DNA of 34,687 bases from HB2-32-21 sp003448675 (GCA_041584755.1 JBFHDK010000031.1:1-34687), one strand, 5' to 3'; positions 1 through 8,127 are shown, counted from the stretch's first letter. Notes: a model not told the origin generated them from the letters alone. Translations and numbers: made by a program.

Positions 1-672
1 AACGGAACTTTCACGTGACACAGCCGGTCGTGGTACCCAGCCACGCTACGCCGCTAAACGACGCTAAACGACGCTAAAGGCTGGAAGTGCGAAAAAGGAT
101 GTCTGGAAGCCAAGGGGAAGTGCGCTTCCATCCAGGCGCCTATTCATGGGTATCTGATAGAAAAACCCTTTAAGCTTGGCTGGAAGTGCAGTTAAGGCTA
201 TCGACCGGACAAGGAAAAGTGTATCACGATCAACGTGTCCGAGCACGGCTATCTTGCTGGCGATCCATTTTATGGTGTCGACTGGAAATGTGAACGCGGC
301 CACCAAGTCGATGAAGGAGCCTGTCGCCGTGTAAAGGTTCCGCCTAATGCCTACCTGAATGATTCAAAATATGGCTGGCAATGTGCATAGCACTACACAC
401 GAACTCGCGATACCTGCAAATTGCGATGGGAACTAAACCGATACAACAGTAAGAAGCATACTTTCACAAATTACAGGAATACTCGCATGAACCCGGATAA
501 GAAAGCTACTCAAGAAGAACTGAAATTGATGTAGCAATATGGAATCACCCATGAAAGAAAGTCCACGTGCTTCTACCAGGGGCACAAATATGACAAATTA
601 GACGATGCCATAAGGTACGCCAGATACAGCTTAGCCCATACAAAAAGCTCGGTATCCACTGCCACCGAGTAA
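1..672 (+). pseudogene. Decayed cysteine-rich repeat protein (3' part)
   Basis: One reading frame (codons in phase with position 79) can be followed to a stop at 670-672 and encodes about four degenerate repeats. Each has a Tyr-Leu start, a W-K/Q-C triplet and a second Cys about ten residues later (W-x-C at 82-90, 181-189, 283-291 and 376-384). A charged C-terminal tail follows that ends with a Y-D-K-L-D-D-A-I-R-Y-A-R stretch. In-frame stops interrupt it at 193-195 (TAA), 388-390 (TAG) and 532-534 (TAG), with further stops near the left edge (16-18, 55-57). No frameshift is needed across about 590 bases, so decay is by substitution. Its 5' end lies outside the window or is unrecognisable. The repeat style resembles secreted or membrane Cys-rich proteins of marine gammaproteobacteria; no function can be assigned. 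Confidence 0.6.
52..78. repeat. 10-bp tandem repeat, about 2.7 copies
   Basis: The unit CGCTAAACGA occurs at 52-61 and 62-71, followed by a partial copy at 72-78. It lies at the upstream edge of the readable part of the Cys-rich pseudogene. Because 10 is not a multiple of 3, its expansion would break the reading frame, and it may mark one of the inactivating events. Confidence 0.7.
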
Positions 673-711
673 TCCGATAGGTTATTGTCATGCGGAACAG
701 GAGTTGAGGAT

Positions 712-1527
712 ATGACCAACAGTGAAGCCTGGCTTCGTGCATGCTGCACATTATCATTCGAGGTAAGCGTGGCCACGCCTATGGTTTTCATGCTGCGTCC
801 ACGCAGTAATCCAAGCCAGTGGGTAGCGGCAGAGGAGTATCACCTTTCGCCTTCGCTCCCGGTAGCAGAGTTCACTGACGGGTTCGGGAACCTCTGCCAG
901 CGTGTGGTGGCGCCTGTCGGTGATTTTCAGGTTCGCACAGCGGTAACGGTCAGGGTTACGGGTGAGCCGATCGCCTCATCCGCTGCCGGTTTTGTGGATG
1001 TGTCAAGGCTGCCTCACGACACGCTCAGTTTTTTGCTGCCAAGCCGTTATTGTGAGTCTGACCGTTTTGGCGAAATGGCCACGGATATCGTAGCAGAACA
1101 ACCACCCGGGTATGCACAGGTTGTCGCCATAACTGACTGGATACGCAGCTCAATTTGCAACACGCCACTCAGCAGCACCTACCCGGTGTCTGCCGTCGAG
1201 ATAAATCAAAGAGGCGAGGGAGTTTGCCGCGATCTGGCACATATTGGAATCGCGCTTTGTCGTGCTATATGCATACCCGCCCGAATGGTGGTGGGCTACC
1301 TTCTCGACCTCGAGCCTATGGACACACATGCCTGGTTCGAGGCTTTCATTGGGGGAAGGTGGCACACCTTTGATCCAACTCAGCCTGGTATAGGCGGGAA
1401 ACGAATCGCGCTCGCCCGAGGACGAGATGCCGCAGATGTGGCGCTATACAACCAGTATGGACCTTTGCTTCTGCCCAATGAAATGTCGGTAGCCGTCAGT
1501 CAACTCGAAAGCCCGGAATCCAGGTGA
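712..1527 (+). CDS. Transglutaminase-like cysteine protease family protein
   Basis: A 271-residue protein with an N-terminal beta-rich region (about residues 12-85) followed by a transglutaminase-like core. The expected Cys-His-Asp triad is present: Cys172 in G-E-G-V-C-R-D, His206 in D-T-H-A-W and Asp221 in T-F-D-P-T. This family covers peptidases and amidases as well as cross-linking enzymes; the substrate cannot be told. No signal peptide is evident, so it is probably cytoplasmic. The ATG at 712 is preferred over an in-frame TTG at 685 because AGGAG at about 699-703 sits eight bases upstream. It is the only intact gene between two pseudogenes, and the broken gene at 1696-2347 belongs to the same superfamily. 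Family call firm, function unknown. Confidence 0.82.
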   Translation: MTNSEAWLRACCTLSFEVSVATPMVFMLRPRSNPSQWVAAEEYHLSPSLPVAEFTDGFGNLCQRVVAPVGDFQVRTAVTVRVTGEPIASSAAGFVDVSRLPHDTLSFLLPSRYCESDRFGEMATDIVAEQPPGYAQVVAITDWIRSSICNTPLSSTYPVSAVEINQRGEGVCRDLAHIGIALCRAICIPARMVVGYLLDLEPMDTHAWFEAFIGGRWHTFDPTQPGIGGKRIALARGRDAADVALYNQYGPLLLPNEMSVAVSQLESPESR

Positions 1528-1695
1528 GGTCATTCGCCCCGTCACCGGACAGCTCACTTCTAACAAAGTGTGATCGTGTGTTAAACACAAATCAAAAGCC
1601 AAAATTCTGATGGGAAAGCGATCGGCGCGGCCGGGCGTGGACGACGGTGTCGCTTCGCTAGTGCCGCACAATGCTTAGCTCGTCTATCTGATTGC

Positions 1696-2347
1696 GTGGC
1701 ACACACCGTAATTGCCACTGTGGAAAGCAGTAACGATACAGAGAAGTCTATGTTGAACGGCACTGAGGGCGTTGGTTTATACCACCTGGAGCAGGCTTAC
1801 TTGGGACACGCGGTACCGCCCGACACTGATAAACTCCTCAATGAGATGCAACTGACCTTGCAAGCGACGAACCCCTGCCTTTCATGAAATTTGTGGCGGC
1901 TGGACGAGCAGGTCCAGACATACGCTTTGTTGCAGCGCATGAGCGCCAAAATTCGCAATGGGCTGTCGTATAGACGCCGTGAGGAGCCCGGAGTGCAAAC
2001 TGCAGCTGAAACCCTGTCTTACGGTACTGGTTCCTGCCGTGACTTCGCCAATCTATTCGCAGAAGCAGCTCGGCGCTGGGGGCTCGCTGCGCGTTTTGTC
2101 AGCGGTTACCATCTCGCACCTCCGTCAGCGGTCGATTTCGGTGCGACCCATGCCTGAGCCGAAGTATATCTGCCGGGCGCCGGCTGGAAGGGGGTTCGAT
2201 CCAACCCTTGATGAACTGGCCGGAACAAACCATAGAGCGGTGGCAGTAGCAAGGTCGCCTGAACCCGTTCCACCGATAGCAGGTTCGTTCTTTGGGCTTG
2301 CCGCCGCCGGCCTTAATGTGGGGGTGTGGGTCAACGAGCTGCCGTAA
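1696..2347 (+). pseudogene. Broken transglutaminase-like protein
   Basis: The catalytic Cys region (G-T-G-S-C-R-D-F-A-N) and the following helix lie in one frame to 2157. That frame is interrupted by TGA at 1885-1887 and by TGA at 2155-2157. The second falls exactly where the family has Trp after the catalytic His (A-T-H-A-W). Just downstream, in the G run near 2190-2194, one extra base shifts the frame. The Asp motif (F-D-P-T) and the C-terminal part then continue in the third frame to 2347. Restoring two Trp codons and removing one G would give a near-complete protein from about 1696. Both stops are compatible with TGG to TGA changes. The upstream limit is uncertain because the N-terminal part is poorly recognisable. 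Confidence 0.72.
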
Positions 2348-2399
2348 ACTGAGCTGGCTAATGCAAATCAGCAATCGGGGATTAAGTTACCGATACCCT

Positions 2400-3059
2400 T
2401 CACTGAAAACTCCGTTCATACGTCATAATCCGACCTTTATAGCTCCGACCCATTAGCATCTGCGCAGGAAGATATTGGGTGCGAGCGGAAAAACCGCGCT
2501 CAATCATTAATCGGTTGAATCGTTTTGCCTCTCGCCGACCCGGATCGCAAAGTATAACCTTCACATCCGATGTTGCATGGCAGTCAATGAAAACAGAAAG
2601 CAAACCCGGCTGATCACGCTCGTAGAGCAGATCACTGCCAATAATCAGACTGAACTTTCCGAGCTGAGTAATTGGTGTACGCCAATCCCCATGCGCAAAC
2701 TTGATTCCTGGCAAATCATTAAGCGCCACGTTTTCAGACATGAACGATTCCGCCAGTGGGTGGTGATCACTTGCAGTAATGTCCCCGCCGCGCCTTGAGG
2801 CGACCAGGCTTGCAATACCCAGACCAGACCCTAATTCAAGAATCCTGAGTCCTTTCAATGGGAGCGTGCTGACGAGGTGCGCGAGTACAATGCCACAGGG
2901 CCAGATCACACCGAAATGTGACCAGTTAGCCGGTGATATTCCCTGATACCCTGAGATATCGTGGTTATCTGAAAATTGTTGACGATCTTTTAGTGAGCGG
3001 ATTGTGTAATCGTACCCGCCAATCGAAACTTTTTCGATCTTGATATCGTAGCTTTTCAT
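2400..3059 (-). CDS. Class I SAM-dependent methyltransferase (Methyltransf_16-like)
   Basis: A 219-residue protein with a Rossmann-fold methyltransferase core. Motif I (L-E-L-G-S-G-L-G, residues 74-81) binds S-adenosylmethionine, an acidic residue follows in A-S-D-H-H (residues 96-100), and G-S-D-L-L-Y (141-146) is the motif IV region. The layout, with a W-P-x-G segment before motif I and D-L-L-Y later, resembles the METTL21/Methyltransf_16 group, whose studied members often methylate protein lysines. The target here is unknown. The frame stays open upstream to 3164, but the ATG at 3059 matches where family members begin. The gene stands alone between pseudogene debris and the tRNA-Lys region. 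Confidence 0.8.
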   Translation of the reverse strand: MKSYDIKIEKVSIGGYDYTIRSLKDRQQFSDNHDISGYQGISPANWSHFGVIWPCGIVLAHLVSTLPLKGLRILELGSGLGIASLVASRRGGDITASDHHPLAESFMSENVALNDLPGIKFAHGDWRTPITQLGKFSLIIGSDLLYERDQPGLLSVFIDCHATSDVKVILCDPGRREAKRFNRLMIERGFSARTQYLPAQMLMGRSYKGRIMTYERSFQ

Positions 3060-3414
3060 CAATTTGCTCGCTTTCGTTTTCCATGGGATGGCGTGAATAA
3101 TGAGCAAATCGAGATTCAACCAGAAGATTAACGATCTGGTGGAGCCCTGGTTAGGATCAAGCAAATGAGCACTTCACAAGTATTTGTATCGTACGCTGGC
3201 GCACATCTGATTGATACTGCTGGCGTCTCATCACCGGCGAGTATAAACCCAAGGTACCGGAGTCCAGTAACTGAGCCTACATAAATATTCTGATTCCGAG
3301 GCGGGTCAAGTCATATAACAAATCACACTGGAGTCGGGTAATTTGCTCTGACACCGACCCTCATTGTCATCTCGAGGCAGAATCGAAATATCGGTAAAGT
3401 GTAGGCAATAGATA
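3060..3414. other. Non-coding stretch, nothing recognised
   Basis: About 350 bases between the methyltransferase start and the first hairpin. No open frame here has recognisable protein content, and no repeat or RNA gene was seen. It should contain the methyltransferase promoter on the minus strand, but no convincing -35/-10 pair was identified. Confidence 0.4.
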
Positions 3415-3448
3415 AAAAGGTTAGCGGTCAATAACGCGCTAACCTTTT
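3415..3448. terminator. Perfect 12-bp inverted repeat, terminator-like
   Basis: AAAAGGTTAGCG (3415-3426) pairs perfectly with CGCTAACCTTTT (3437-3448) around a 10-base loop. The A and T ends would give a short U tract on both strands, so it could stop transcription in either direction. It lies just before the copy of the tRNA-Lys 3' end. Confidence 0.55.
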
Positions 3449-3453
3449 GTAGA

Positions 3454-3472
3454 TGGTGGGCCGTGCTGGATT
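3454..3472 (-). repeat. 19-bp copy of the tRNA-Lys 3' end
   Basis: TGGTGGGCCGTGCTGGATT at 3454-3472 is identical to 3632-3650, the 3' end (CCA and acceptor/T-arm part) of the intact tRNA-Lys, in the same orientation. Identity stops after 19 bases on one side and immediately on the other. Such copies are typical of attachment-site remnants of tRNA-integrating elements, or of a decayed tandem tRNA copy. Confidence 0.7.
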
Positions 3473-3598
3473 GATGCTAAGGCCATTGCCTCTGGCCTTA
3501 GCACCCCTGCGGGGCTACGTCGCTCCGCTCCTCGTCCAAACTGCTGACGCAGTTTGTCGAACCGCGCTTCGAAGAACGAATCGCGCGCGTCCACAAAT
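3473..3598. repeat. Palindrome-rich intergenic element
   Basis: Three hairpins follow each other: GCTAAGGCCA/TGGCCTTAGC (3476-3485 with 3493-3502), CCCC/GGGG (3504-3507 with 3511-3514) and AAACTGC/GCAGTTT (3538-3544 with 3549-3555). A GC-rich palindromic stretch near 3563-3590 comes after them. The density of hairpins suggests a REP-like intergenic element. No protein-coding content is credible. Confidence 0.45.
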
Positions 3599-3627
3599 AA
3601 AAAAAGCCCCAGCAAGGGGCTTTTTTT
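3599..3627 (-). terminator. Intrinsic terminator of tRNA-Lys
   Basis: On the minus strand AAGCCCC/GGGGCTT form a strong stem around a five-base loop, ending in a run of T residues. It lies four bases past the tRNA 3' end. The A/T flanks are symmetrical, so it may also work in the opposite direction. Confidence 0.85.
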
Positions 3628-3631
3628 TATT

Positions 3632-3707
3632 TGGTGGGCCGTGCTGGATTCGAACCAGCGACCAATTGGTTAAAAGCCAACTGCTCTACCAACTGAGCTA
3701 ACGGCCC
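3632..3707 (-). tRNA. tRNA-Lys (anticodon UUU)
   Basis: The 76 bases on the minus strand fold as a standard tRNA. The acceptor 5' strand GGGCCGT pairs with the 3' strand. The D arm is GCTC-AGTTGGTAGA-GAGC-like, the anticodon loop is CTTTTAA with UUU, and the T-arm loop is TTCGAAT. It ends in an encoded CCA. The sequence closely follows E. coli tRNA-Lys, with compensating changes in the acceptor stem. It sits downstream of queC, as in related genomes, and is followed by its own terminator. Confidence 0.97.
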
Positions 3708-3757
3708 GCAAAAGAGGCGCATATCATACTTATCAAGCCTTAAAGGTCAAGCAAAAC

Positions 3758-4459
3758 TCACTGCTGATAGGCGGTGGGATCACTAACGCCCACAGCAGCA
3801 AAACCGCGTTTTCTGATCACGCAGCTATCGCAATGTCCACAGGCCAAACCCGCCGGTGAAGCCTGATAACAGGACACGGTTAGGCCGTAGTCGACGCCCA
3901 GCTCCAGTCCCCGCGTGATGATGGCTTCCTTGGCCAGGGAAATAAGGGGGGTATGGATGCTGAAATGCCTGCCCTCGACGCTGGCGCGGGTAGCCAGATT
4001 GGCCATGGTCTCAAAGGCCGTAATGTATTCAGGCCGGCAGTCTGGATAGCCAGAATAGTCGACGGCATTGACGCCAATGAAAATATCACTGGCGCCAAGC
4101 ACTTCCGCCCAGCCAAGAGCAATGGACAGGAATACGGTGTTGCGGGCCGGCACATAGGTAACCGGAATATCGTTTTCGAGGCCGTCAGGTGAGCTTGTGG
4201 AGTCTGGCACCGCGATGGCTTCGTCGGTCAGGGCGGAGCCGCCAATGGCACGCAGATCCAATTCCACCACCTTATGCTCGGTTGCACCCTGGGCCTCGCT
4301 CACACGCAGGGAAGCATCCAGCTCGCTACGGTGTCTCTGGCCATAATCGAAAGCGAGACAATAACAATCGAACCCCCTCTCCATGGCGACGGCAAGCACG
4401 GTGGCTGAATCCAGCCCCCCCGACACCAGCACCACTGCTTTTTCGTTGCTCACCGCCAT
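3758..4459 (-). CDS. queC: 7-cyano-7-deazaguanine synthase QueC
   Basis: A 233-residue, full-length QueC. It converts 7-carboxy-7-deazaguanine (CDG) to preQ0 using ATP and ammonia, the step after QueE in queuosine biosynthesis. The PP-loop S-G-G-L-D-S lies at residues 13-18. The zinc site is visible as Cys197, Cys207, Cys210 and Cys213 near the C-terminus. The protein is cytosolic. It starts 14 bases after the end of queE on the same strand, so the two enzymes of consecutive steps are probably co-transcribed. A preQ1 riboswitch upstream of the pair was looked for and not seen. The tRNA-Lys gene lies about 50 bases downstream. Confidence 0.96.
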   Translation of the reverse strand: MAVSNEKAVVLVSGGLDSATVLAVAMERGFDCYCLAFDYGQRHRSELDASLRVSEAQGATEHKVVELDLRAIGGSALTDEAIAVPDSTSSPDGLENDIPVTYVPARNTVFLSIALGWAEVLGASDIFIGVNAVDYSGYPDCRPEYITAFETMANLATRASVEGRHFSIHTPLISLAKEAIITRGLELGVDYGLTVSCYQASPAGLACGHCDSCVIRKRGFAAVGVSDPTAYQQ

Positions 4460-4473
4460 TCCAGAGTCCGCCG

Positions 4474-5124
4474 CTATTTGCCGGGCACATCGCCCCAGAG
4501 CTGTTTGTGTAATTGCAGCTGCATTCTGATAGGCAGGCGGTCTTCAATTACCCAGTCCGCCAGCGCGCGGGCTTCAATTTGGCCATGGCTGGGGGAGAAA
4601 AGCACTTCGACCTTTCGGCCTGTGAGATTGTGCTGGTCCAATTGCAGGCGCGCCCATTCGTAATCGGTGCGATCGCAAATCACGAATTTGACTTCATCGC
4701 CGGGCTTCAGGTGTTTGATATTGTCCCAGTGATTACGCGCCACTTCGCCGGAGCCGGGTGTTTTGATATCCAGAATAACGGCCACACGGGGGTCCACGTC
4801 CCCGGTGGGCACAGCGCCGCTGGTTTCCAGGGAAACCCGGTAACCACCATCACAAAGAGCCGTGAGCAATTCCAGGCAGGTGGGCTGGGCTAGCGGTTCG
4901 CCGCCCGTTACCGTCACATGAGAAGTATTAAGCTCCCCTACCTCATTAAGGATTTCGCTGATTGAATATTTCTGGCCACCATGAAAGGCATACTCGGTAT
5001 CGCAGTAATGACAGCGCAGAGGGCAGCCGGTGAGGCGCACGAAGGCCGTCGGCAGACCAACCGTTGAGGTTTCGCCCTGCAGGGAGTAGAAAATTTCGGT
5101 GATACGCAGTGTATCCTCAATCAT
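4474..5124 (-). CDS. queE: 7-carboxy-7-deazaguanine synthase QueE (radical SAM)
   Basis: A 216-residue radical SAM enzyme that rearranges 6-carboxy-tetrahydropterin to 7-carboxy-7-deazaguanine, the substrate of QueC. Cys34, Cys38 and Cys41 form the C-x3-C-x2-C motif that holds the 4Fe-4S cluster. The preceding Y-S-L-Q-G-E-T (residues 13-19) and the later T-G-G-E-P segment, which contacts SAM, are both present. Length and motifs are normal for the family. It lies between cpoB and queC, the same place as in Pseudomonas-type genomes. The ATG at 5124 fits family alignments. The roughly 190 bases upstream, after cpoB, carry only an imperfect hairpin and no obvious coding content. Confidence 0.95.
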   Translation of the reverse strand: MIEDTLRITEIFYSLQGETSTVGLPTAFVRLTGCPLRCHYCDTEYAFHGGQKYSISEILNEVGELNTSHVTVTGGEPLAQPTCLELLTALCDGGYRVSLETSGAVPTGDVDPRVAVILDIKTPGSGEVARNHWDNIKHLKPGDEVKFVICDRTDYEWARLQLDQHNLTGRKVEVLFSPSHGQIEARALADWVIEDRLPIRMQLQLHKQLWGDVPGK

Positions 5125-5317
5125 GGAATTTACGAGGCTTTAATAAAAGATGAGTCGATAACCCTGGTGAGAGCCCTGCCGGGTCGAATGAAATGACGAG
5201 GGCAGGAAGCTCTATGAGAGCAGTATTTTACCGGAAATAGTGACCCTTGTTACAGCAGTAAGCAACGAGGACGGGATAGTATCCCAGCCGAGACGGCCGC
5301 CGGGAAGGGGGCTTCGG

Positions 5318-6175
5318 TTAATAGTTTTGCAGCAGGTAGTCCTGGGCCAGCCGAGCTGCACTGTCCGAGCCCAGTGCGGCTCTTTCCAACATCGCGCGCG
5401 CCAGATCGTTTTTACCCTGCAAATGGTAGACTTTCCCCAACTTGAACGTGGCATCACTGACTTTGCGGTGTGCCGGATACTTGTCCACCACCACCTTAAA
5501 TTGTTGTTCGGCCTGTGGTAATTCGCCATCCAATAAGTGCAACTCTCCCATCCAGTAGTGGGCATTGGCGCTATAGGCACTGGCGGGATAATCGTTGATA
5601 TATTGCTTTAATGCGATTTTGGCATCGTGGGTCTTACGCTCCTTCAGTAACGCATAGGCTCGATCATAGGCCACCTGGGCGCCGCCACTATCATCACCAG
5701 ACACGGACGGCAGGGGCTGGTCGGCCGTAACCGCTGCACCAGCAGCAGAAGCGGTAGCAGAACCATCCGTATCAAGGCCAGCACCCGCGCCACTACCACC
5801 GGTCAACGGCACCCCGGTACTGACCAGGGCCGAAAGCCGGCGATCCAGATCGAGATAATCTTCGCGCTGTTGCTTTTTTAACCGGGCCAGCGCGTTGCCC
5901 TGCTCCTCCACCAAACCACGCAACTGGCGGATTTCTTCAAGCAGCATCTGATTGCGATAGTAGGGGTCATCCACTGCATCACCAGCAGTATCAGCCGGAT
6001 CTGGCACTTGAGGATAAACTGGGGTGCCTGACTGAGTCACCTGCCCCCCGCTAGGGATATTACCGCCGATTTCCTCAATTGGGGCGGGTGCCGCACCGGT
6101 AAGTGCCGACAGCAACAAAATCGGAGACAGGGCTAAACTGAGCCAAAGGCGAGGCGTTCGAAGGAGCATTTTCAT
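5318..6175 (-). CDS. cpoB: Tol-Pal coordinator CpoB (TPR protein)
   Basis: A 285-residue periplasmic protein, the YbgF/CpoB family member that links the Tol-Pal system to peptidoglycan synthesis during division. A signal peptide is clear (basic start, hydrophobic stretch, A-P-A near residue 30). A short coiled coil follows (about 75-110), which in E. coli CpoB drives trimerisation. A flexible Ala/Gly-rich linker leads to C-terminal TPR repeats, including Y-D-R-A-Y-A-L-L and A-H-Y-W-M-G-E-L. The ATG at 6175 is preferred over an in-frame TTG at 6187, which would put four extra residues before the basic start. It is the last gene of the tolQRAB-pal-cpoB set and precedes queE. Confidence 0.93.
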   Translation of the reverse strand: MKMLLRTPRLWLSLALSPILLLSALTGAAPAPIEEIGGNIPSGGQVTQSGTPVYPQVPDPADTAGDAVDDPYYRNQMLLEEIRQLRGLVEEQGNALARLKKQQREDYLDLDRRLSALVSTGVPLTGGSGAGAGLDTDGSATASAAGAAVTADQPLPSVSGDDSGGAQVAYDRAYALLKERKTHDAKIALKQYINDYPASAYSANAHYWMGELHLLDGELPQAEQQFKVVVDKYPAHRKVSDATFKLGKVYHLQGKNDLARAMLERAALGSDSAARLAQDYLLQNY

Positions 6176-6257
6176 CGCGTGAAACAAACTGATTTTCCGG
6201 CGCTACGGAGTCAGGAAGCGGTGCGCCTTCGCACACCGCCGCCACTTTCGGGAAAAC

Positions 6258-6764
6258 CTATTTGAGTTCGGCTCTTCGGTTCACGGCCCAGTCAGCTTCG
6301 TTGCTACCCATTGCCAGAGGTCGCTCTTCTCCGTAACTGATCACTTCCACCAGACTACCGTCTACACCCTGAAGCATCAGAAACTCCTTGACCGCTGCGC
6401 CGCGCCGCTCTCCTAGAGCCATATTGTACTCACGGGTGCCGCGCTCATCGGCGTGACCTTCGACACGTACATTTACCGGGTTGGCAAGCAAACGCTGCGC
6501 ATGAATACGCAGGGCCGCCAGGGCCTCCGGCTTGAGTACGGACTTGTCAAAGTCGAAATAGAAAACTGTCTCAACATCGCCAGCGGTATCTATACCGCTA
6601 CCGGAAACGCCATCGCCGCTAACACTACCCGTGGTCACGTCGCTGCCAGAAATAGTGCTTGTCCCCGCGCCTGCGGTATCACTGGTTGATGAAGTCGAGC
6701 ACGCGGCAAGAAACAGCGACAACAGACTGATAACAAAAGTGGTTTTTAAAACAGATTGCTTCAT
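6258..6764 (-). CDS. pal: Peptidoglycan-associated lipoprotein Pal
   Basis: A 168-residue outer-membrane lipoprotein of the Tol-Pal system that grips peptidoglycan through its OmpA-like C-terminal domain and binds TolB. The lipobox L-A-A-C places the lipidated Cys at residue 22. The +2 residue is Ser, consistent with outer-membrane sorting. A Ser/Thr/Gly-rich linker follows. The OmpA domain contains Y-F-D-F-D-K-S, the G-H-A-D-E-R-G-T-R-E-Y-N peptidoglycan-binding motif and the R-R-A-E-L end. The ATG at 6764 has GGAG seven bases upstream; the longer frame from 6776 would need TTG. It lies directly between tolB and cpoB. Confidence 0.97.
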   Translation of the reverse strand: MKQSVLKTTFVISLLSLFLAACSTSSTSDTAGAGTSTISGSDVTTGSVSGDGVSGSGIDTAGDVETVFYFDFDKSVLKPEALAALRIHAQRLLANPVNVRVEGHADERGTREYNMALGERRGAAVKEFLMLQGVDGSLVEVISYGEERPLAMGSNEADWAVNRRAELK

Positions 6765-6813
6765 TGCTTTCTCCAAAGGTATGTGCCTGATGGCACGGGT
6801 GTACTGTAAACGA

Positions 6814-8127
6814 TTATTTTAAAAAGGGCGACCATGCGGGCTCCCGAACATCGCCACTCCGAGAGGGCAAAAGATAACGGACGCCAGCGTCGATCGACAC
6901 CGCCGCCAGCACACCTTTATTACCGGCCTTGGTGGCATACAACAACATTGCACCATTAGGTGCAACAGAAGGTGACTCATCGAGACTGGTAGAGGTCAGC
7001 ACGCGCAGATCTCCGGTCACCAGGTCCTGGGAAGCAATATGGAAGACCCCGCCACGCCTGTGCACCATGACAAGGGTGCGGCCATCAGGGGCCAGGCTGG
7101 GGCGCGCATTATAGGAACCATCGAACGTGAGCCTTTCGATCTTGCCGCCGGCAATGGTTAACTTGTATATCTGCGGAGAACCGCCCCTGTCGGAAGTGAA
7201 AAGAATGGCCCTACCATCCGGCGTCCAGGTGGGTTCCGTGTCGATGGCAAAGTGACGGGTCAAACGCGTGAAACTTTTTGTCGCCAGGCTGTATAGGTAT
7301 ATTTCCGGGTTGCCGTCCTTGGACAACACCAGCGCCAGACTCCGACCATCGGGAGACCAGGCCGGCGCACCATTCAAACCCCGAAAATTAGTCAGCTGTT
7401 GCCGCTGGGCGCCGGCCAGCCGTTGGCGAAAAATAGCCGGCCTGCCGGTCTCAAAGGAAACATACACCAGCTCACTGCCATCGGGTGACCAGTTGGGCGA
7501 CATAATCGGTTGTTTTGACTTAAGCATCAGACGCTCACGAGCACCGTCGGCATCGGATACCATCAAGCGGTAGACCAGCTCACCCCGCTCCTGGTTGGCA
7601 GTGACATATGCTAAGCGGGTGGAAAACGCACCCCGAATACCCGTGATGGCCTCAAACACCTTGTCGCTGATGTAGTGGGCGATATCCCTCAATTCAGTGC
7701 TTTTACCCCGAACCCGTTGGGTAAACACGGTACGCTCACCGGGAATTTCCAGTAGGCTGAAGGTCACCTGGATAGCGCCATCACTGCTCGTAACAGCTTT
7801 GCCAACGACCAGATACTCCATCCCAACCACGCGCCAGTCTCGGAAATAGACTTCCTCTACGGTTGCTGGGTTGGAAAGCATGTTGGCCTTGGGCATCGGC
7901 TCAAATAAACCGCTGCGACGCAGATCCTCGGTCACAATGGCGCTGATATCTTCTCTGACGCCACCGGGCGCCAACATCGTCGGAATTGCTATTTTGGTGG
8001 GGTTATCAGCGCCCCGGGTAATTTCTATGCTCAGCTCCGCGTGGGCGCCCAGCGCGTAACACAACGTCAGCATCAGAGTGATAACAATCCGGTTCCAATA
8101 CAAAATCAGTCCCCTAAAATATGACAA
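6814..8127 (-). CDS. tolB: Tol-Pal periplasmic protein TolB
   Basis: A periplasmic six-bladed beta-propeller protein that binds Pal and links it to TolA. After a signal peptide ending in A-H-A near residue 30, the N-terminal domain (about 31-160) is followed by repeated propeller motifs of the form W-S-P-D-G-x-x-L (for example near residues 208, 252 and 296). The 437-residue length is usual. The start is uncertain. TTG at 8127 has GGAG at a six-base spacing; a second TTG at 8103 follows AGGGGA and would give a more compact signal peptide. No ATG sits in a plausible place before the signal peptide's hydrophobic core. Confidence 0.94.
   Translation of the reverse strand: MSYFRGLILYWNRIVITLMLTLCYALGAHAELSIEITRGADNPTKIAIPTMLAPGGVREDISAIVTEDLRRSGLFEPMPKANMLSNPATVEEVYFRDWRVVGMEYLVVGKAVTSSDGAIQVTFSLLEIPGERTVFTQRVRGKSTELRDIAHYISDKVFEAITGIRGAFSTRLAYVTANQERGELVYRLMVSDADGARERLMLKSKQPIMSPNWSPDGSELVYVSFETGRPAIFRQRLAGAQRQQLTNFRGLNGAPAWSPDGRSLALVLSKDGNPEIYLYSLATKSFTRLTRHFAIDTEPTWTPDGRAILFTSDRGGSPQIYKLTIAGGKIERLTFDGSYNARPSLAPDGRTLVMVHRRGGVFHIASQDLVTGDLRVLTSTSLDESPSVAPNGAMLLYATKAGNKGVLAAVSIDAGVRYLLPSRSGDVREPAWSPFLK

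Noticed and set aside
1..2347. Alternative genetic code or stop read-through
   Set aside because: The left region has many in-frame TAA, TAG and TGA codons, but the intact genes of the window end at these codons at expected lengths, so pseudogene decay explains them better.
3453..3701. 82-codon plus-strand frame across the tRNA-Lys gene
   Set aside because: It reads through the complement of the tRNA and its terminator. The W-I-R-T-S-D-Q type end is a well-known artefact of tRNA complements, not a protein.
5125..5317. preQ1 riboswitch upstream of queE
   Set aside because: No match to the preQ1-I core (C-rich loop followed by an A-rich tail) was seen in the minus strand before queE. Only an imperfect hairpin (about 5169-5218) is present.
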